A stretch of 64,000 nucleotides of DNA from Salarchaeum japonicum. GTDB taxonomy: Archaea; Halobacteriota; Halobacteria; Halobacteriales; Halobacteriaceae. The notes beneath the pieces are model-generated. The model saw only the letters and a program-made list of their open reading frames with translations, ran no database searches and was not told the DNA's origin. Below, in pieces: positions 25,276 through 34,115 of the stretch. A program made the position numbers and the translations under genes. The stretch lies in NCBI RefSeq assembly GCF_020614395.1, contig NZ_CP085324.1, forward strand, positions 310,001 through 374,000, in the 5' to 3' direction. Within the stretch, counting starts at the first letter, position 1, and every line of letters starts with the position of its first letter.

Positions 25276-27270
25276 TTAGTTGCGTGCCTGGTCGCGGATT
25301 TCGGAGACGATTTCGGGGTTGCGGAGCGTCGAGGTGTCACCGAGTTCCTCGTCGTTCGCCACGTCCTCCAGGAGGCGGCGCATAATCTTCCCGGAGCGCG
25401 TCTTCGGGAGTTCGGGCGTGAACACGACCTGCTCGGGGCGCGCGATGGGGCCGATGGCGTCCTCGATGCCCTCGACGATGCGCGCGCGCAGGTCGTCGTC
25501 GCCCTCGTAGCCGTCCTCGGTGATGACGTAGGCGTACACGGCCTCGCCCTTGATGTCGTGGTCGCCGCCGACGACGGCGGCTTCCGCGACGCCCTCGACG
25601 CCGACGATGGCGGACTCTATCTCCATCGTCCCCAGCCGGTGGCCGGAGACGTTGATGACGTCGTCCACCCGCCCGAGCACGGTGATGTAGCCGTCGTCGT
25701 CTATCTTCGCGCCGTCCTCGGGGAAGTACACCCAGTCGTCGGGGTCGTCGCTGTCGGTGTCCGAGTACTCGGCCCAGTACTCGTCGATGTAGCGCTCGTC
25801 GTTCTTGTAGAGCGTGCGCAACATCCCCGGCCACGGCTTCTGCACCGTGAGGTAGCCGGCGCGGCCGGGTTCTATCTGGTCGCCCGCGTTGTCCACGATT
25901 TCGACGTCGAGACCGGGGAGAGGCGGGCCGGCGCTCCCGGGTTTCATCTTCTTCACGCCGGGAAGCGTCGTTATCATCATCCCGCCCGTCTCGGTCTGCC
26001 ACCACGTGTCCACGATGGGGCACTCCTCGTTCCCGATGTGCTTGTAGTACCACTTCCACGCGCGCGGATTGATGGGTTCGCCGACCGTTCCCAGCAGGCG
26101 GAGGCTGGAGAGGTCGTGCTGGTCGGGGAACTCGGAGCCCCACTTCATGAACGACCGAATCGCGGTCGGCGCGGTGTACAGCTGGGTCGCCTCGTACTCC
26201 TCGATTATCTCCCAGAGCCGGTCGCGCTCGGGGTAGTCGGGCGTCCCCTCGTACATCATCGTCGTCGTTCCGAGCGCGAGCGGGCCGTACACGATGTAGG
26301 AGTGCCCGGTGATCCAGCCGATGTCGGCGCTGCAGAAGTAGGTGTCCTCGGGCTTGATGTCGAGGACTGCCTGACTCGTCCACGCCGCCCACGAGAGATA
26401 CCCGCCGGTCGTGTGTTTCACACCCTTCGGCTCCCCGGTTGTGCCCGAGGTGTACATCAGGAAGAGCATGTCCTCGGCGTCGCGCTCGACCGGTTCGACC
26501 TCCGCGCCCTCGTTGGCGGCGACCACGTCGTCGTAGTCGCGCTGGGTGTCGGTGAGGTCGTGGCCGAAGCCGTCGTCGCCGAGCCGGTCGACGACCACCA
26601 CGTCGGAGACCTCGTGTTCGACGCCGCTCAAGCCCTCGTTCGCCTTGTCGAGGTGGTCGAGCGGGTCGCCGCGGCGGTAGTAGCCGTCGCAGGTCACGAG
26701 GTACTCGGAGTCCGCGGCGTTCATCCGGGTGGCGAGCGCGTCGGCGCTGAACCCGGCGAACACGACGGAGTGCGGCGCGCCGATGCGCGCGCAGGCGAGC
26801 ATCGCGATGGGGAGTTCGGGAATCATCGGCATGTAGAGGGTGACGATGTCGCCCTCGCCGACGCCCATCTCCCGGAGGCCCGCGGCGAACTCGTTCACCT
26901 CGCGGTGGAGTTCCGCGTACGTGTACGTCCGGTCGGCCTCGTCGGTGGGTTCCCCGACCCACTCGATGGCGGCCTCGTCCCCGCGCTCGTCGAGGTGGCG
27001 GTCGAGGCAGTTCGCCGACGCGTTCAGACTGCCGTTCGTGAACCACTCGAAGAAGGGCGGGTTCGAGTCGTCGAGTACCTGGTCGTAGTCCGAGTCCCAG
27101 TCGAGGAGGTCTGCCGCCCCCTCCCAGCACTCGGGCCAATTCTCCTCGAACTCGTCGTATACGGACGCGTCGGTGACGTTCGCCTGCTCGACGAACGACT
27201 CCGGCGGCTCGAACTCCGCCTGCTCTTCGAGACGCGCTTCCAGTTCGACGTCCGCGTCGTCGCCTGACAT
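25276..27270 (-). CDS. acs: Acetyl-CoA synthetase (AMP-forming)
   Basis: 664 residues, normal for Acs. It makes acetyl-CoA from acetate, ATP and CoA. Signatures are the AMP-binding P-loop MYTSGTTGEPKGVKHTTGG, the acetate-pocket block VDTWWQTETGG, GRVDDVINVSGHRLG near the hinge, and the catalytic lysine in PKTRSGKIMRR, which is the usual site of regulatory acetylation. The ATG at 27270 is preceded by a strong TATA (minus strand) at 27296-27304. It lies between the HTH-10 regulator upstream and the DUF4212/SSS transporter downstream. Confidence 0.96.
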   Translation of the reverse strand: MSGDDADVELEARLEEQAEFEPPESFVEQANVTDASVYDEFEENWPECWEGAADLLDWDSDYDQVLDDSNPPFFEWFTNGSLNASANCLDRHLDERGDEAAIEWVGEPTDEADRTYTYAELHREVNEFAAGLREMGVGEGDIVTLYMPMIPELPIAMLACARIGAPHSVVFAGFSADALATRMNAADSEYLVTCDGYYRRGDPLDHLDKANEGLSGVEHEVSDVVVVDRLGDDGFGHDLTDTQRDYDDVVAANEGAEVEPVERDAEDMLFLMYTSGTTGEPKGVKHTTGGYLSWAAWTSQAVLDIKPEDTYFCSADIGWITGHSYIVYGPLALGTTTMMYEGTPDYPERDRLWEIIEEYEATQLYTAPTAIRSFMKWGSEFPDQHDLSSLRLLGTVGEPINPRAWKWYYKHIGNEECPIVDTWWQTETGGMMITTLPGVKKMKPGSAGPPLPGLDVEIVDNAGDQIEPGRAGYLTVQKPWPGMLRTLYKNDERYIDEYWAEYSDTDSDDPDDWVYFPEDGAKIDDDGYITVLGRVDDVINVSGHRLGTMEIESAIVGVEGVAEAAVVGGDHDIKGEAVYAYVITEDGYEGDDDLRARIVEGIEDAIGPIARPEQVVFTPELPKTRSGKIMRRLLEDVANDEELGDTSTLRNPEIVSEIRDQARN

Positions 27271-27354
27271 GGTGTAGCGTAATAGTTGATAATAGGGATA
27301 AAAAGCACCCTCGCTAATTATCGTAATTCTTCACGCGGAAGCGAACCGCTCACC
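27271..27354 (-). promoter_or_regulatory. acs promoter with inverted repeat around the TATA box
   Basis: On the minus strand TTTTTATCC (27304-27296) is a TATA box 26 bases before the ATG, so the transcript is probably leaderless. GATAATAG (27288-27295) and CTAATTATC (27314-27322) form an imperfect inverted repeat flanking it. The left arm contains TTGATAAT (27286-27293), also found in the aceA palindrome. Confidence 0.6.
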
Positions 27355-29031
27355 CTACGCGTCGTCCGTGAACGCGGCCGTCAGCAACTTTTGCTGGGCC
27401 TTCCGCAGGTGGTTGTGGAGCGTCGGCGCGGAGACGTCCATCGCGTCCGCCAACTCCTCCGCCGTGCTCCCGCGCGGCCACTCGAAGTACCCGCCGAAGT
27501 ACGCCGCTCGCAGGGTCGCGCGCTGTTTCTCGGTCAGGTCTTCCTGGAGGGTCTGCCGGAGGTCGGTCGTCTGCGGGCGGCGCTCCGTCTCGCGTTTCGC
27601 GCGGAGTTCCACGCCGTCGAAGCGGTCGGTGACGGCCTCCACGACGCCCCGCACGTCCACGGCCTTCGGGAAGACGGCGGTGAGGGCCGCGTCGCCCTCC
27701 GCGACCGAGAGCGACTCCACCGCGCCGCCGCGGTCGACCACGACCCCGGTCGGCGTCCCCCCGGAGACGACGCACTCGAGGTGCGCGCGGTCGCCGTGGT
27801 CGCGGATGAGGCGCACGTCCCGCACCCGGTCGTCCTCGCCCGCGTGCGCGAGGATGTCCTCCACGGACGCCCCGCTCGCGGTGACGAAACACAGGAGGTC
27901 GCCGTCCTCCACGGGAACCAGTCCTTCGAGGTCGAACGCGCAGTCGAGTTCGCGGGACGCCGCGACGAAGAACGACCCGCGGGTGACGCCGAAGGAGAGT
28001 TCGACGCCGGTGTCCGCGACGAGCAGGCGCTTTCGCTCGACCGCCGCGGTCGTCCAGCCGATTCGCCGGCCCGCGTCCACGAGGAACTCCCGCAGTCCCT
28101 CGGTGTCCGCGTCCTCCGTGACCGCGCAGAGGAGGCCGTGGGGCGTGCCGTTCGACCGTATCGCGCTCACCGCGACCGACGCGTTCGGCCCCCAGCGCTC
28201 CCCGTCGAGCGCGCGCTGTGCGAACGCGCCCTGCTCGTCCACGCCGTGGCCGTCCAGCAGGCCGGTCTGTCGCACGCTCTCCCGGACGGTCGCGCGCGCC
28301 GTCTCCGCGTTCACGCCCGCGCACTCCCGGAGGTCGCCGTGCTCGTCGCACGTCCAGACCGCGCGTACGGACGGCGCGAGCGCCTCGCAGGCCGCGCGGT
28401 CGACCGCGTCCCGGGTGGACACGTCGGCGAGCGCCGCGCCGAGCCGCCGCGACGCGCCCGCGAACGGCACCGCCGTCTCCGACTCTCCCGAGTTCTCGTC
28501 GGTCATCGCGGCCGCTATCTCGCGGTCGGTCGGCGTCTCCGTGTAGGGTTCGAGGCTGTCGAGGCTCGCCCACCCGCCGGTCGCGCGCACCACTCGGGGG
28601 TCGACGCCGTCGTCGAGGTGTCGGCGCGCGAACCCCGCGCGGAGGTCGCGCGCGGCCACGTCCGCGAGCCGGTCGTCGTCCGTCGAGGCCCGGGTCGCCA
28701 CCTCGGAGACGAGCATCTGGAGCCGGCGCGGCGTCACGTCGAACACGCGCTCGTCGGTTCCGACGTTGTTCGCGTTCACGTACCGCTCGAACTCCCGCGC
28801 CACGTCCTCGGGGACGTACGCGCGCCGGCCGTCGTTCGGCACGCGCAGGAACGCGTGCGTCCGCCCGTCGAACGACCGCTCCGTCAGGTGGGCGGGGTTC
28901 ACGTCCGCGAGTTCGCCCGACCGCAGGCCGACGCGCCCGCAGAGCGCGACGACGAGCGCCTCCCGGTACGTCCGCGCCGCCCGCGCGACCCGCTCGTACT
29001 CCGCGACCGTGAGCGCCCCCTCGTCCGCCAT
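27355..29031 (-). CDS. Integrase-like domain fused to a bacterio-opsin-activator (HTH-10) regulator
   Basis: 558 residues in three parts. Residues 1 to about 170 resemble the catalytic domain of a tyrosine recombinase: GRVGLRSGEL carries the first Arg, RDLRAGFARRHLDDGVD the second Arg, TGGWAS sits where GHxS is usual, and LEPY the Tyr. The usual active-site His residues are replaced, so DNA cutting is doubtful and DNA binding more likely. The middle (about 200-330) is GAF-like. The C-terminal HTH-10 domain (about 495-550, LTEKQRATLRAAYFGGYFEW, then STAEELADAMDVS) is the Bat-type DNA binder. Its place between two acs genes on the same strand suggests it controls acetate use. Confidence 0.85.
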   Translation of the reverse strand: MADEGALTVAEYERVARAARTYREALVVALCGRVGLRSGELADVNPAHLTERSFDGRTHAFLRVPNDGRRAYVPEDVAREFERYVNANNVGTDERVFDVTPRRLQMLVSEVATRASTDDDRLADVAARDLRAGFARRHLDDGVDPRVVRATGGWASLDSLEPYTETPTDREIAAAMTDENSGESETAVPFAGASRRLGAALADVSTRDAVDRAACEALAPSVRAVWTCDEHGDLRECAGVNAETARATVRESVRQTGLLDGHGVDEQGAFAQRALDGERWGPNASVAVSAIRSNGTPHGLLCAVTEDADTEGLREFLVDAGRRIGWTTAAVERKRLLVADTGVELSFGVTRGSFFVAASRELDCAFDLEGLVPVEDGDLLCFVTASGASVEDILAHAGEDDRVRDVRLIRDHGDRAHLECVVSGGTPTGVVVDRGGAVESLSVAEGDAALTAVFPKAVDVRGVVEAVTDRFDGVELRAKRETERRPQTTDLRQTLQEDLTEKQRATLRAAYFGGYFEWPRGSTAEELADAMDVSAPTLHNHLRKAQQKLLTAAFTDDA

Positions 29032-29044
29032 ATCGTTTCGGAAA

Positions 29045-29073
29045 ACCCCAGTGTACCGAATAAGTGTTGGGGT
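29045..29073 (-). promoter_or_regulatory. Promoter and inverted repeat before the HTH-10 regulator
   Basis: ACCCCA (29045-29050) and TGGGGT (29068-29073) are exact inverted repeats 17 bases apart. They flank CTTATTCGG on the minus strand, a TATA-like box 27-33 bases before the ATG at 29031. This could be an autoregulatory site. Confidence 0.45.
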
Positions 29074-29139
29074 CGAAAAACTACGGGATGAGCGGAATCG
29101 CTCGACAGCCGTCGAAACTGGCCGTACTGGTTTCGGCTT

Positions 29140-31050
29140 CTACGATGATTCCGAAACGTCTTCGACGATGGATTCGAGTTCGCCGACGATTTCGGGGTTG
29201 CGGAGCGCGGACGTGTCCTCGATGTCGTCGCCGTTCGTGATGCGTTCGAGGTAGCGCCGCATCAGTTTCCCCGAGCGCGTCTTCGGGAGGTCGGGCGTGA
29301 ACACGACCACGTCCGGCGCGGCGAACCGGCCGATGGCGTCCGCGACCGCGTCCCGCACGCGCTCGCGGAGCGGGTCGGTCGCGCTCACGTTCTTCCGCGG
29401 GCTGACGTACGCGTACAGCGACGTACCCGCCTCCCCCGACCCGCCGACGACGGCGGCTTCCGCGACGCCCTCGACGCCGACGATGGCGGACTCCACCTCG
29501 GCGGTTCCGAGGCGGCGGCCCGCGACGTTCAGGAGGTCGCCGCGCCGCCCCAGCAGTCGGATGTAGCCCGCGTCGTCCACGGTCGCGGTGTCGCCCGTGT
29601 CGTACGCCCAGCCCTCACGGGTCGCGTTCTCGCGGAGGGAGTCCGCCATCCCCGGCCACGGCCGCGTCACCGCGAGCATCCCGGACTCGCCCGGGTCGAC
29701 GGGGTCGCCGCGCGCGCCCACCACGTCCGCCTCGACGCCCGGAATCGGCGGGCCCGCCGCGCCCGGCCGCATCTCGTCCACGCCCGGGAGCGTCGAGAGG
29801 AGGATGCCGCCCGTCTCGGTCTGCCACCACGTGTCCACGATGGGGCACTCCCCGCGGCCGATGTGCTCGTAGTACCACCACCACGCCGTCTCGTCGATGG
29901 GTTCGCCGACCGTTCCCAGCAGGCGGAGGCTGGAGAGGTCGTGCTTCTCCGGGTACTCCGCGCCCCACTTCATGAAGGAGTGGATGGCGGTCGGCGCGGT
30001 GTAGAACACGTCCACGGCGTTGCGTTCCACGATCTCCCAGATGCGGTTGCGCTCGGGGTGGTCGGGCGCGCCCTCGTACATCACGGTGGTCGCGCCGAGC
30101 GCGAGCGGGCCGTACACGATGTAGGAGTGCCCGGTGATCCAGCCCACGTCCGCGCTACACCAGTGCGTGTCCTCGTGGGAGAGGTCGAGGACGGTCTCGC
30201 TCGTCCACGCGACGTGCGCGAGGTAGCCCCCGGTGGCGTGGCGAACCGCCGTCGGCTCTCCCGTGGTTCCCGACGTGTGGATGACGAACAGGGCGTCCTC
30301 GGCGTCCCGGGGAACCGGCTCCACGTCCGCGCCCGCGTGCTCGTCCACGAGGCGGTCGTACGCGTGGTCGCCGTCGAGCGCGCGGCCGTTCCCGAGGCGG
30401 TCGACGACGACCTGCTGGACGGACTGCGGCACGGCGAGCGCGGCGTTGTCCGCCTTGCTCTTCAGGTCGTACGCAGTGCCCCTGCGGTAGTAGCCGTCGC
30501 AGGTCACCAGCAGGGAGGAGCCGGTCTGTTCGAGGCGGGTCGCCAGCGCGTCCTTCGAGAACCCCGCGAACACGACGGAGTGCACCGCGCCGATGCGCGC
30601 GCAGGCCAGCATCGCGATGGGGAGTTCCGGCACCATCGGGAGGTAGAGCGTCACCACGTCGTCCTCTTCGACCCCCAGCTCGCGGAGCGCCGCCGCGAAC
30701 GCGTTCACCTCCCGGTGGAGATCCTGGTACGTGTACGTCCGCGTCTCCCCGCGCTTTCCCTCCCACTTGATGGCCGCGCGGTTCTTCCGGCCCGCCTCGA
30801 CGTGGCGGTCCACGCAGTTCGCCGCGGCGTTCAACCGCCCGCCCGCGAACCAGGTCGCGCGCTCGCCGTCGGCGTCCAGTACGTCGTCGTACGCCGACTC
30901 CCAGTCGAGCAGGTCGCCCGCGGCCGCCCAGCAGTCGGGCCAGTCCGCGAACTCGCCGCGCAACGCGTCCGTCGCGTTCGCGTCCGCCGCGAATCCCTCG
31001 GGCGGCGCGACGCTCGCCGGGCGCTCCCGCCCGGGTCGTCCATCGTCCAT
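29140..31050 (-). CDS. Second acyl-CoA synthetase of the Acs family
   Basis: 636 residues, clearly a paralogue of the acs gene two places downstream. It keeps the P-loop (HTSGTTGEPTAVRHATGG, with Lys replaced by Thr after EP), VDTWWQTETGG and the acetylatable lysine in PKTRSGKLMRR. It differs at the hinge: GRRGDLLNVAGRRLG instead of GRVDDVINVSGHRLG, and lacks a segment of about 25 residues before it. These changes suggest another substrate (for example propionate) or altered kinetics. ATG 31050 is in frame; an ATG seven bases later is not. A TATA-like CTTATGGG lies about 30 bases upstream. It is divergent from the MBL gene at 31144. Confidence 0.9.
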   Translation of the reverse strand: MDDGRPGRERPASVAPPEGFAADANATDALRGEFADWPDCWAAAGDLLDWESAYDDVLDADGERATWFAGGRLNAAANCVDRHVEAGRKNRAAIKWEGKRGETRTYTYQDLHREVNAFAAALRELGVEEDDVVTLYLPMVPELPIAMLACARIGAVHSVVFAGFSKDALATRLEQTGSSLLVTCDGYYRRGTAYDLKSKADNAALAVPQSVQQVVVDRLGNGRALDGDHAYDRLVDEHAGADVEPVPRDAEDALFVIHTSGTTGEPTAVRHATGGYLAHVAWTSETVLDLSHEDTHWCSADVGWITGHSYIVYGPLALGATTVMYEGAPDHPERNRIWEIVERNAVDVFYTAPTAIHSFMKWGAEYPEKHDLSSLRLLGTVGEPIDETAWWWYYEHIGRGECPIVDTWWQTETGGILLSTLPGVDEMRPGAAGPPIPGVEADVVGARGDPVDPGESGMLAVTRPWPGMADSLRENATREGWAYDTGDTATVDDAGYIRLLGRRGDLLNVAGRRLGTAEVESAIVGVEGVAEAAVVGGSGEAGTSLYAYVSPRKNVSATDPLRERVRDAVADAIGRFAAPDVVVFTPDLPKTRSGKLMRRYLERITNGDDIEDTSALRNPEIVGELESIVEDVSESS

Positions 31051-31143
31051 CGTCTCACACACGGGTTCGGGGCGAGCGCCCATAAGAGTCGCCCCGTCGC
31101 CGGGGCACCAACGCTTTTGCGTGCGCGCGACCGCGCTTCGAGT

Positions 31144-32055
31144 ATGCAACCCGGAGACGTCGCCACGGTTCCCTCCTGCACCGACATCCACTACGTGGAC
31201 ACCGGCATGTACGACACCGCGGAGTACGGCGCGGTCTACGTCGTGGACGCGGAGCGCCCCGCCGTTGTCGATACGGGCATCGGAACGAACTACGAGCGCA
31301 TCCTCGACGCGCTCGACGAGGTCGGTATCGCCCGCGAGGACGTCGCGGTCATCGCGCCGACGCACGTCCACCTCGACCACGCGGGCGGCGCGGGCCTGCT
31401 CGCGGAGGCGTGCCCGAACGCGGACGTGTACGTCCACGAACTCGGCGCGCGCCACCTCGTCGATCCGAGCCGGCTCGTCGCGGGCACGAAGAACGCGGTG
31501 GGCGACCAGTGGCAGTTCTACGTCGAACCCACGCCCGTCCCCGAGGAGCGCGTGGTCGAACTCGCTGACGGGGACACGATCGACCTCGGGTCGCGCGCGC
31601 TCGACGTGCACCACGCGCCCGGGCACGCCCCCCACCAGGTCGTGTTCCACGACGACCGCGACGACGCCGTCTTCGTCGCGGACGCCGCCGGCATCTACGT
31701 CCCCGACCTCGACGCCGTCCGGGAGACGAGTCCGCCGCCGAACTTCGACCTCGACCAGTGCCTCGACGACGTGGAGACGATTCGCGGCCTCGACCCCGAC
31801 GCCCTGCTCTACCCGCACTTCGGGCCGGTCGCGGACGACGTGGACGCCCGCCTCGCCGGCTACGCGGAGACGCTCACCGAGTGGGTCGGCGCGGTCGAAT
31901 CGAAGTACGACGAACTCGGGGACGAGGCGGCGGTGCAGGAGTACTTCGCGGAGAACGCCGCCGTGAGCGAGGTGTGGGGGTCGCTGAAGGCGTCTGAGGA
32001 AACCGCGATGAACGTGCGGGGCGTGTTGCGATACCTTAAGCACTCTGAGGACTAA
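31144..32055 (+). CDS. MBL-fold metallohydrolase
   Basis: 303 residues. The metal site begins with PTHVHLDHAGG, and further ligands come from HHAPGHAPHQVVF, VADAAG (Asp) and LLYPHFGP (His). The C-terminal extension of about 80 residues (from LAGYAETLTEWVGAVE) is helical. Similar archaeal proteins are annotated as hydroxyacylglutathione hydrolase-like or thioesterase-like. It precedes the fatty acyl-CoA ligase by only 9 bases, so a thioesterase or acyl-related hydrolase role is plausible. The precise activity is not known. Confidence 0.85.
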   Translation: MQPGDVATVPSCTDIHYVDTGMYDTAEYGAVYVVDAERPAVVDTGIGTNYERILDALDEVGIAREDVAVIAPTHVHLDHAGGAGLLAEACPNADVYVHELGARHLVDPSRLVAGTKNAVGDQWQFYVEPTPVPEERVVELADGDTIDLGSRALDVHHAPGHAPHQVVFHDDRDDAVFVADAAGIYVPDLDAVRETSPPPNFDLDQCLDDVETIRGLDPDALLYPHFGPVADDVDARLAGYAETLTEWVGAVESKYDELGDEAAVQEYFAENAAVSEVWGSLKASEETAMNVRGVLRYLKHSED

Positions 32056-32064
32056 CCCCATGAT

Positions 32065-33996
32065 ATGAGTTGGCAAGACGCCGAGCGGGAGTACGAGGAC
32101 GAAGTCATCGGCCGAACCACGCTCCCGCGACTCTTCGAGGACGCCGCGGAGCGACACGCGGAGCGTCCCGCGCAGGGGTACAAGGGCGGTATCTACGACC
32201 GCACGCTCACCCCCGACGTCCTCCCCGCCGCGCCCGCGGGCGAGTACGCGAACGTCACGTACGACGAGATGCGTTCCATCGTGCGGTACCTCGCCGCGGG
32301 CTTCCGCGACATCGGCCTCGGCCCGGACGACCGCGTCGGCGTGTTCGCGCACACCCGGATGGAGTGGGCGCAGACCGACTTCTCGGTGCTCGCCGCGGGC
32401 GGCGTCATCACCACCGTCTACCCGAGTTCGAGCGAACGCCAGGTGTCCTACCTCCTCGGGGACTCCGGCGCGACCGGCGTCGTCGTCGAGAACCAGGAAC
32501 TCTTAGAGCGCGTGCTCGCCGTGGAGGACGACCTCGACGTGGAGTGGGTGGTCGTGATGGACGAATTCGAGAGCCAGCGCGACGACGTGCACTCGTTCGC
32601 GGAGGTGCACGAGCGCGGCCGCGAGGTCTACGACGAGGACGCCTACCTCGGGTGGCTGGACGACCGCGACCCCGACGACCTCGCGAGCCTCATCTACACG
32701 TCGGGCACCACGGGCCGGCCGAAGGGCGTGGAACTCACGCACTGGAACTTCCGGTCGAACGTCAATCAGTGCCGGAAGCGCTTCGGGCCGCGGCCGGACA
32801 AGGGCGACGTGCCCGCCATCACGGAGGAGAGCCGACTGGTGTCCTACCTCCCGCTCTCCCACGTCTTCGAGCGGCTCTCCGGGCACTTCCTCCAGTTCGG
32901 GAGCGGCGGCCACGTCTGTTACGCCGAGTCCCCGGACACGCTCCAGGAGGACATGGGACTCGTGAAGCCGACGACCGGGACGAGCGTCCCGCGCGTGTAC
33001 GAGAAACTCTACGACGCGGTGCGCGAGCAGGCGTCCGGTTCCGCCCTCAGCGAGCGAATCTTCGAGTGGGCGGTCGGCGTCGCGCGCGACCACTACACCG
33101 CGGAGACCCCCGGCCTCGTGCTCTCCGCGAAGCACGCGCTCGCGGACCGCCTCGTCTACTCGAAGGTCCGGGAGGCGCTCGGCGGGAACATCGACTACTT
33201 CATCAGCGGCGGCGGCAGCCTCGACCCCGGACTCGCGAAGGTGTTCCACGGGATGGGCCTCCCGATGCTCGAAGGCTACGGTCTCACCGAGACGAGTCCC
33301 GTCATCTCCGTCAACCCCCCGGAGGCACCGAAGGTCGGCACCATCGGCCCGACCGTCGTCGATACCGACGTGGAGATAGACGAGTCCGTCGCGACGCCCG
33401 AACAGCGCGAGCGCGCGGACGGCACGGCGGGCGAACTGCTCGTGAAGGGCCCGCAGGTGTTCTCGGGCTACTGGGAACTCCCGGACGCGACGGACGAGGC
33501 GTTCACGGAGGACGGCTACTTCCGCACCGGCGACGTGGTCGACCTCCGCGCGGACGGCTACATCCAGTTCCTCGAACGCGCGAAACAGCTCCTCAAGCTC
33601 TCGACGGGGAAGAACGTCGCGCCCGGCCCCATCGAGGACGCGTTCGCGCAGAGCTCGCTCGTCGAGCAGGTGATGGTCGTCGGGGACGACCGGAAGTTCG
33701 TCGGCGCGGTCGTCGTCCCGAACGTCGAGGGCGTGCGGAAGTGGGGCGACCGCCAGGACATCGACCTCCCGGAGTCGCCCGCTGAACTCTGCCGGGACGA
33801 CCGCGTGCACGAGCGCATCCAGCGCGAGGTCGATTCGGTGAACGAGGAGTTCGAGGACTTCGAGACGATCAAGCAGTTCGTGCTCGTTCCCGAGGAGTTC
33901 ACGGAGGAAAACGACATGCTCACTCCCTCGCTGAAGAAGAAACGCCGGAACATCGAGGCGCGCTACGCGGACGAAATCGAATCCCTGTACGAGTAA
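32065..33996 (+). CDS. fadD: Long-chain acyl-CoA synthetase (AMP-forming)
   Basis: 643 residues of the ANL superfamily. Seen: YTSGTTGRPKGVELTH (AMP-binding loop), SYLPLSHVFERL, the Gly-rich FISGGGSLDPGLAKVF, GYGLTETSPV and the hinge region YFRTGDVVDLRADGYIQFLE. The arrangement is like the eukaryal/bacterial long-chain ligases FAA1/FadD15 with an unusually long N-terminal part. It activates fatty acids or similar acids to CoA thioesters in the cytoplasm. The MBL hydrolase ends 9 bases upstream, and a thiolase is encoded 2.4 kb downstream, which suggests a local fatty-acid beta-oxidation group. Confidence 0.9.
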   Translation: MSWQDAEREYEDEVIGRTTLPRLFEDAAERHAERPAQGYKGGIYDRTLTPDVLPAAPAGEYANVTYDEMRSIVRYLAAGFRDIGLGPDDRVGVFAHTRMEWAQTDFSVLAAGGVITTVYPSSSERQVSYLLGDSGATGVVVENQELLERVLAVEDDLDVEWVVVMDEFESQRDDVHSFAEVHERGREVYDEDAYLGWLDDRDPDDLASLIYTSGTTGRPKGVELTHWNFRSNVNQCRKRFGPRPDKGDVPAITEESRLVSYLPLSHVFERLSGHFLQFGSGGHVCYAESPDTLQEDMGLVKPTTGTSVPRVYEKLYDAVREQASGSALSERIFEWAVGVARDHYTAETPGLVLSAKHALADRLVYSKVREALGGNIDYFISGGGSLDPGLAKVFHGMGLPMLEGYGLTETSPVISVNPPEAPKVGTIGPTVVDTDVEIDESVATPEQRERADGTAGELLVKGPQVFSGYWELPDATDEAFTEDGYFRTGDVVDLRADGYIQFLERAKQLLKLSTGKNVAPGPIEDAFAQSSLVEQVMVVGDDRKFVGAVVVPNVEGVRKWGDRQDIDLPESPAELCRDDRVHERIQREVDSVNEEFEDFETIKQFVLVPEEFTEENDMLTPSLKKKRRNIEARYADEIESLYE

Positions 33997-34082
33997 CGCA
34001 CTCACGGCGAGATTTTCCGCCTATGTTCGGTTTTTTCCGAGGAGACTGTACACCCTACCGTTTCTCTGAGCGCAAACGCATG

Positions 34083-34090
34083 CTTTTATG
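34083..34090 (+). promoter_or_regulatory. TATA box of the cation/proton antiporter gene
   Basis: CTTTTATG, about 26-33 bases before the GTG at 34116. This spacing supports the GTG as the real start and a leaderless message. T-rich stretches at about 34016-34038 probably end the upstream acyl-CoA ligase transcript. Confidence 0.5.
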
Positions 34091-34115
34091 ACGCTTGGGT
34101 ATATGTTTTCGAGTA

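Noticed and set aside
27355-27900. Regulator considered as a phage or plasmid integrase marking a mobile island
   Set aside because: The integrase-like part is at the other end of this gene (high coordinates), lacks the active-site His residues, is fused to an HTH-10 domain, and no att repeats or phage genes surround it.
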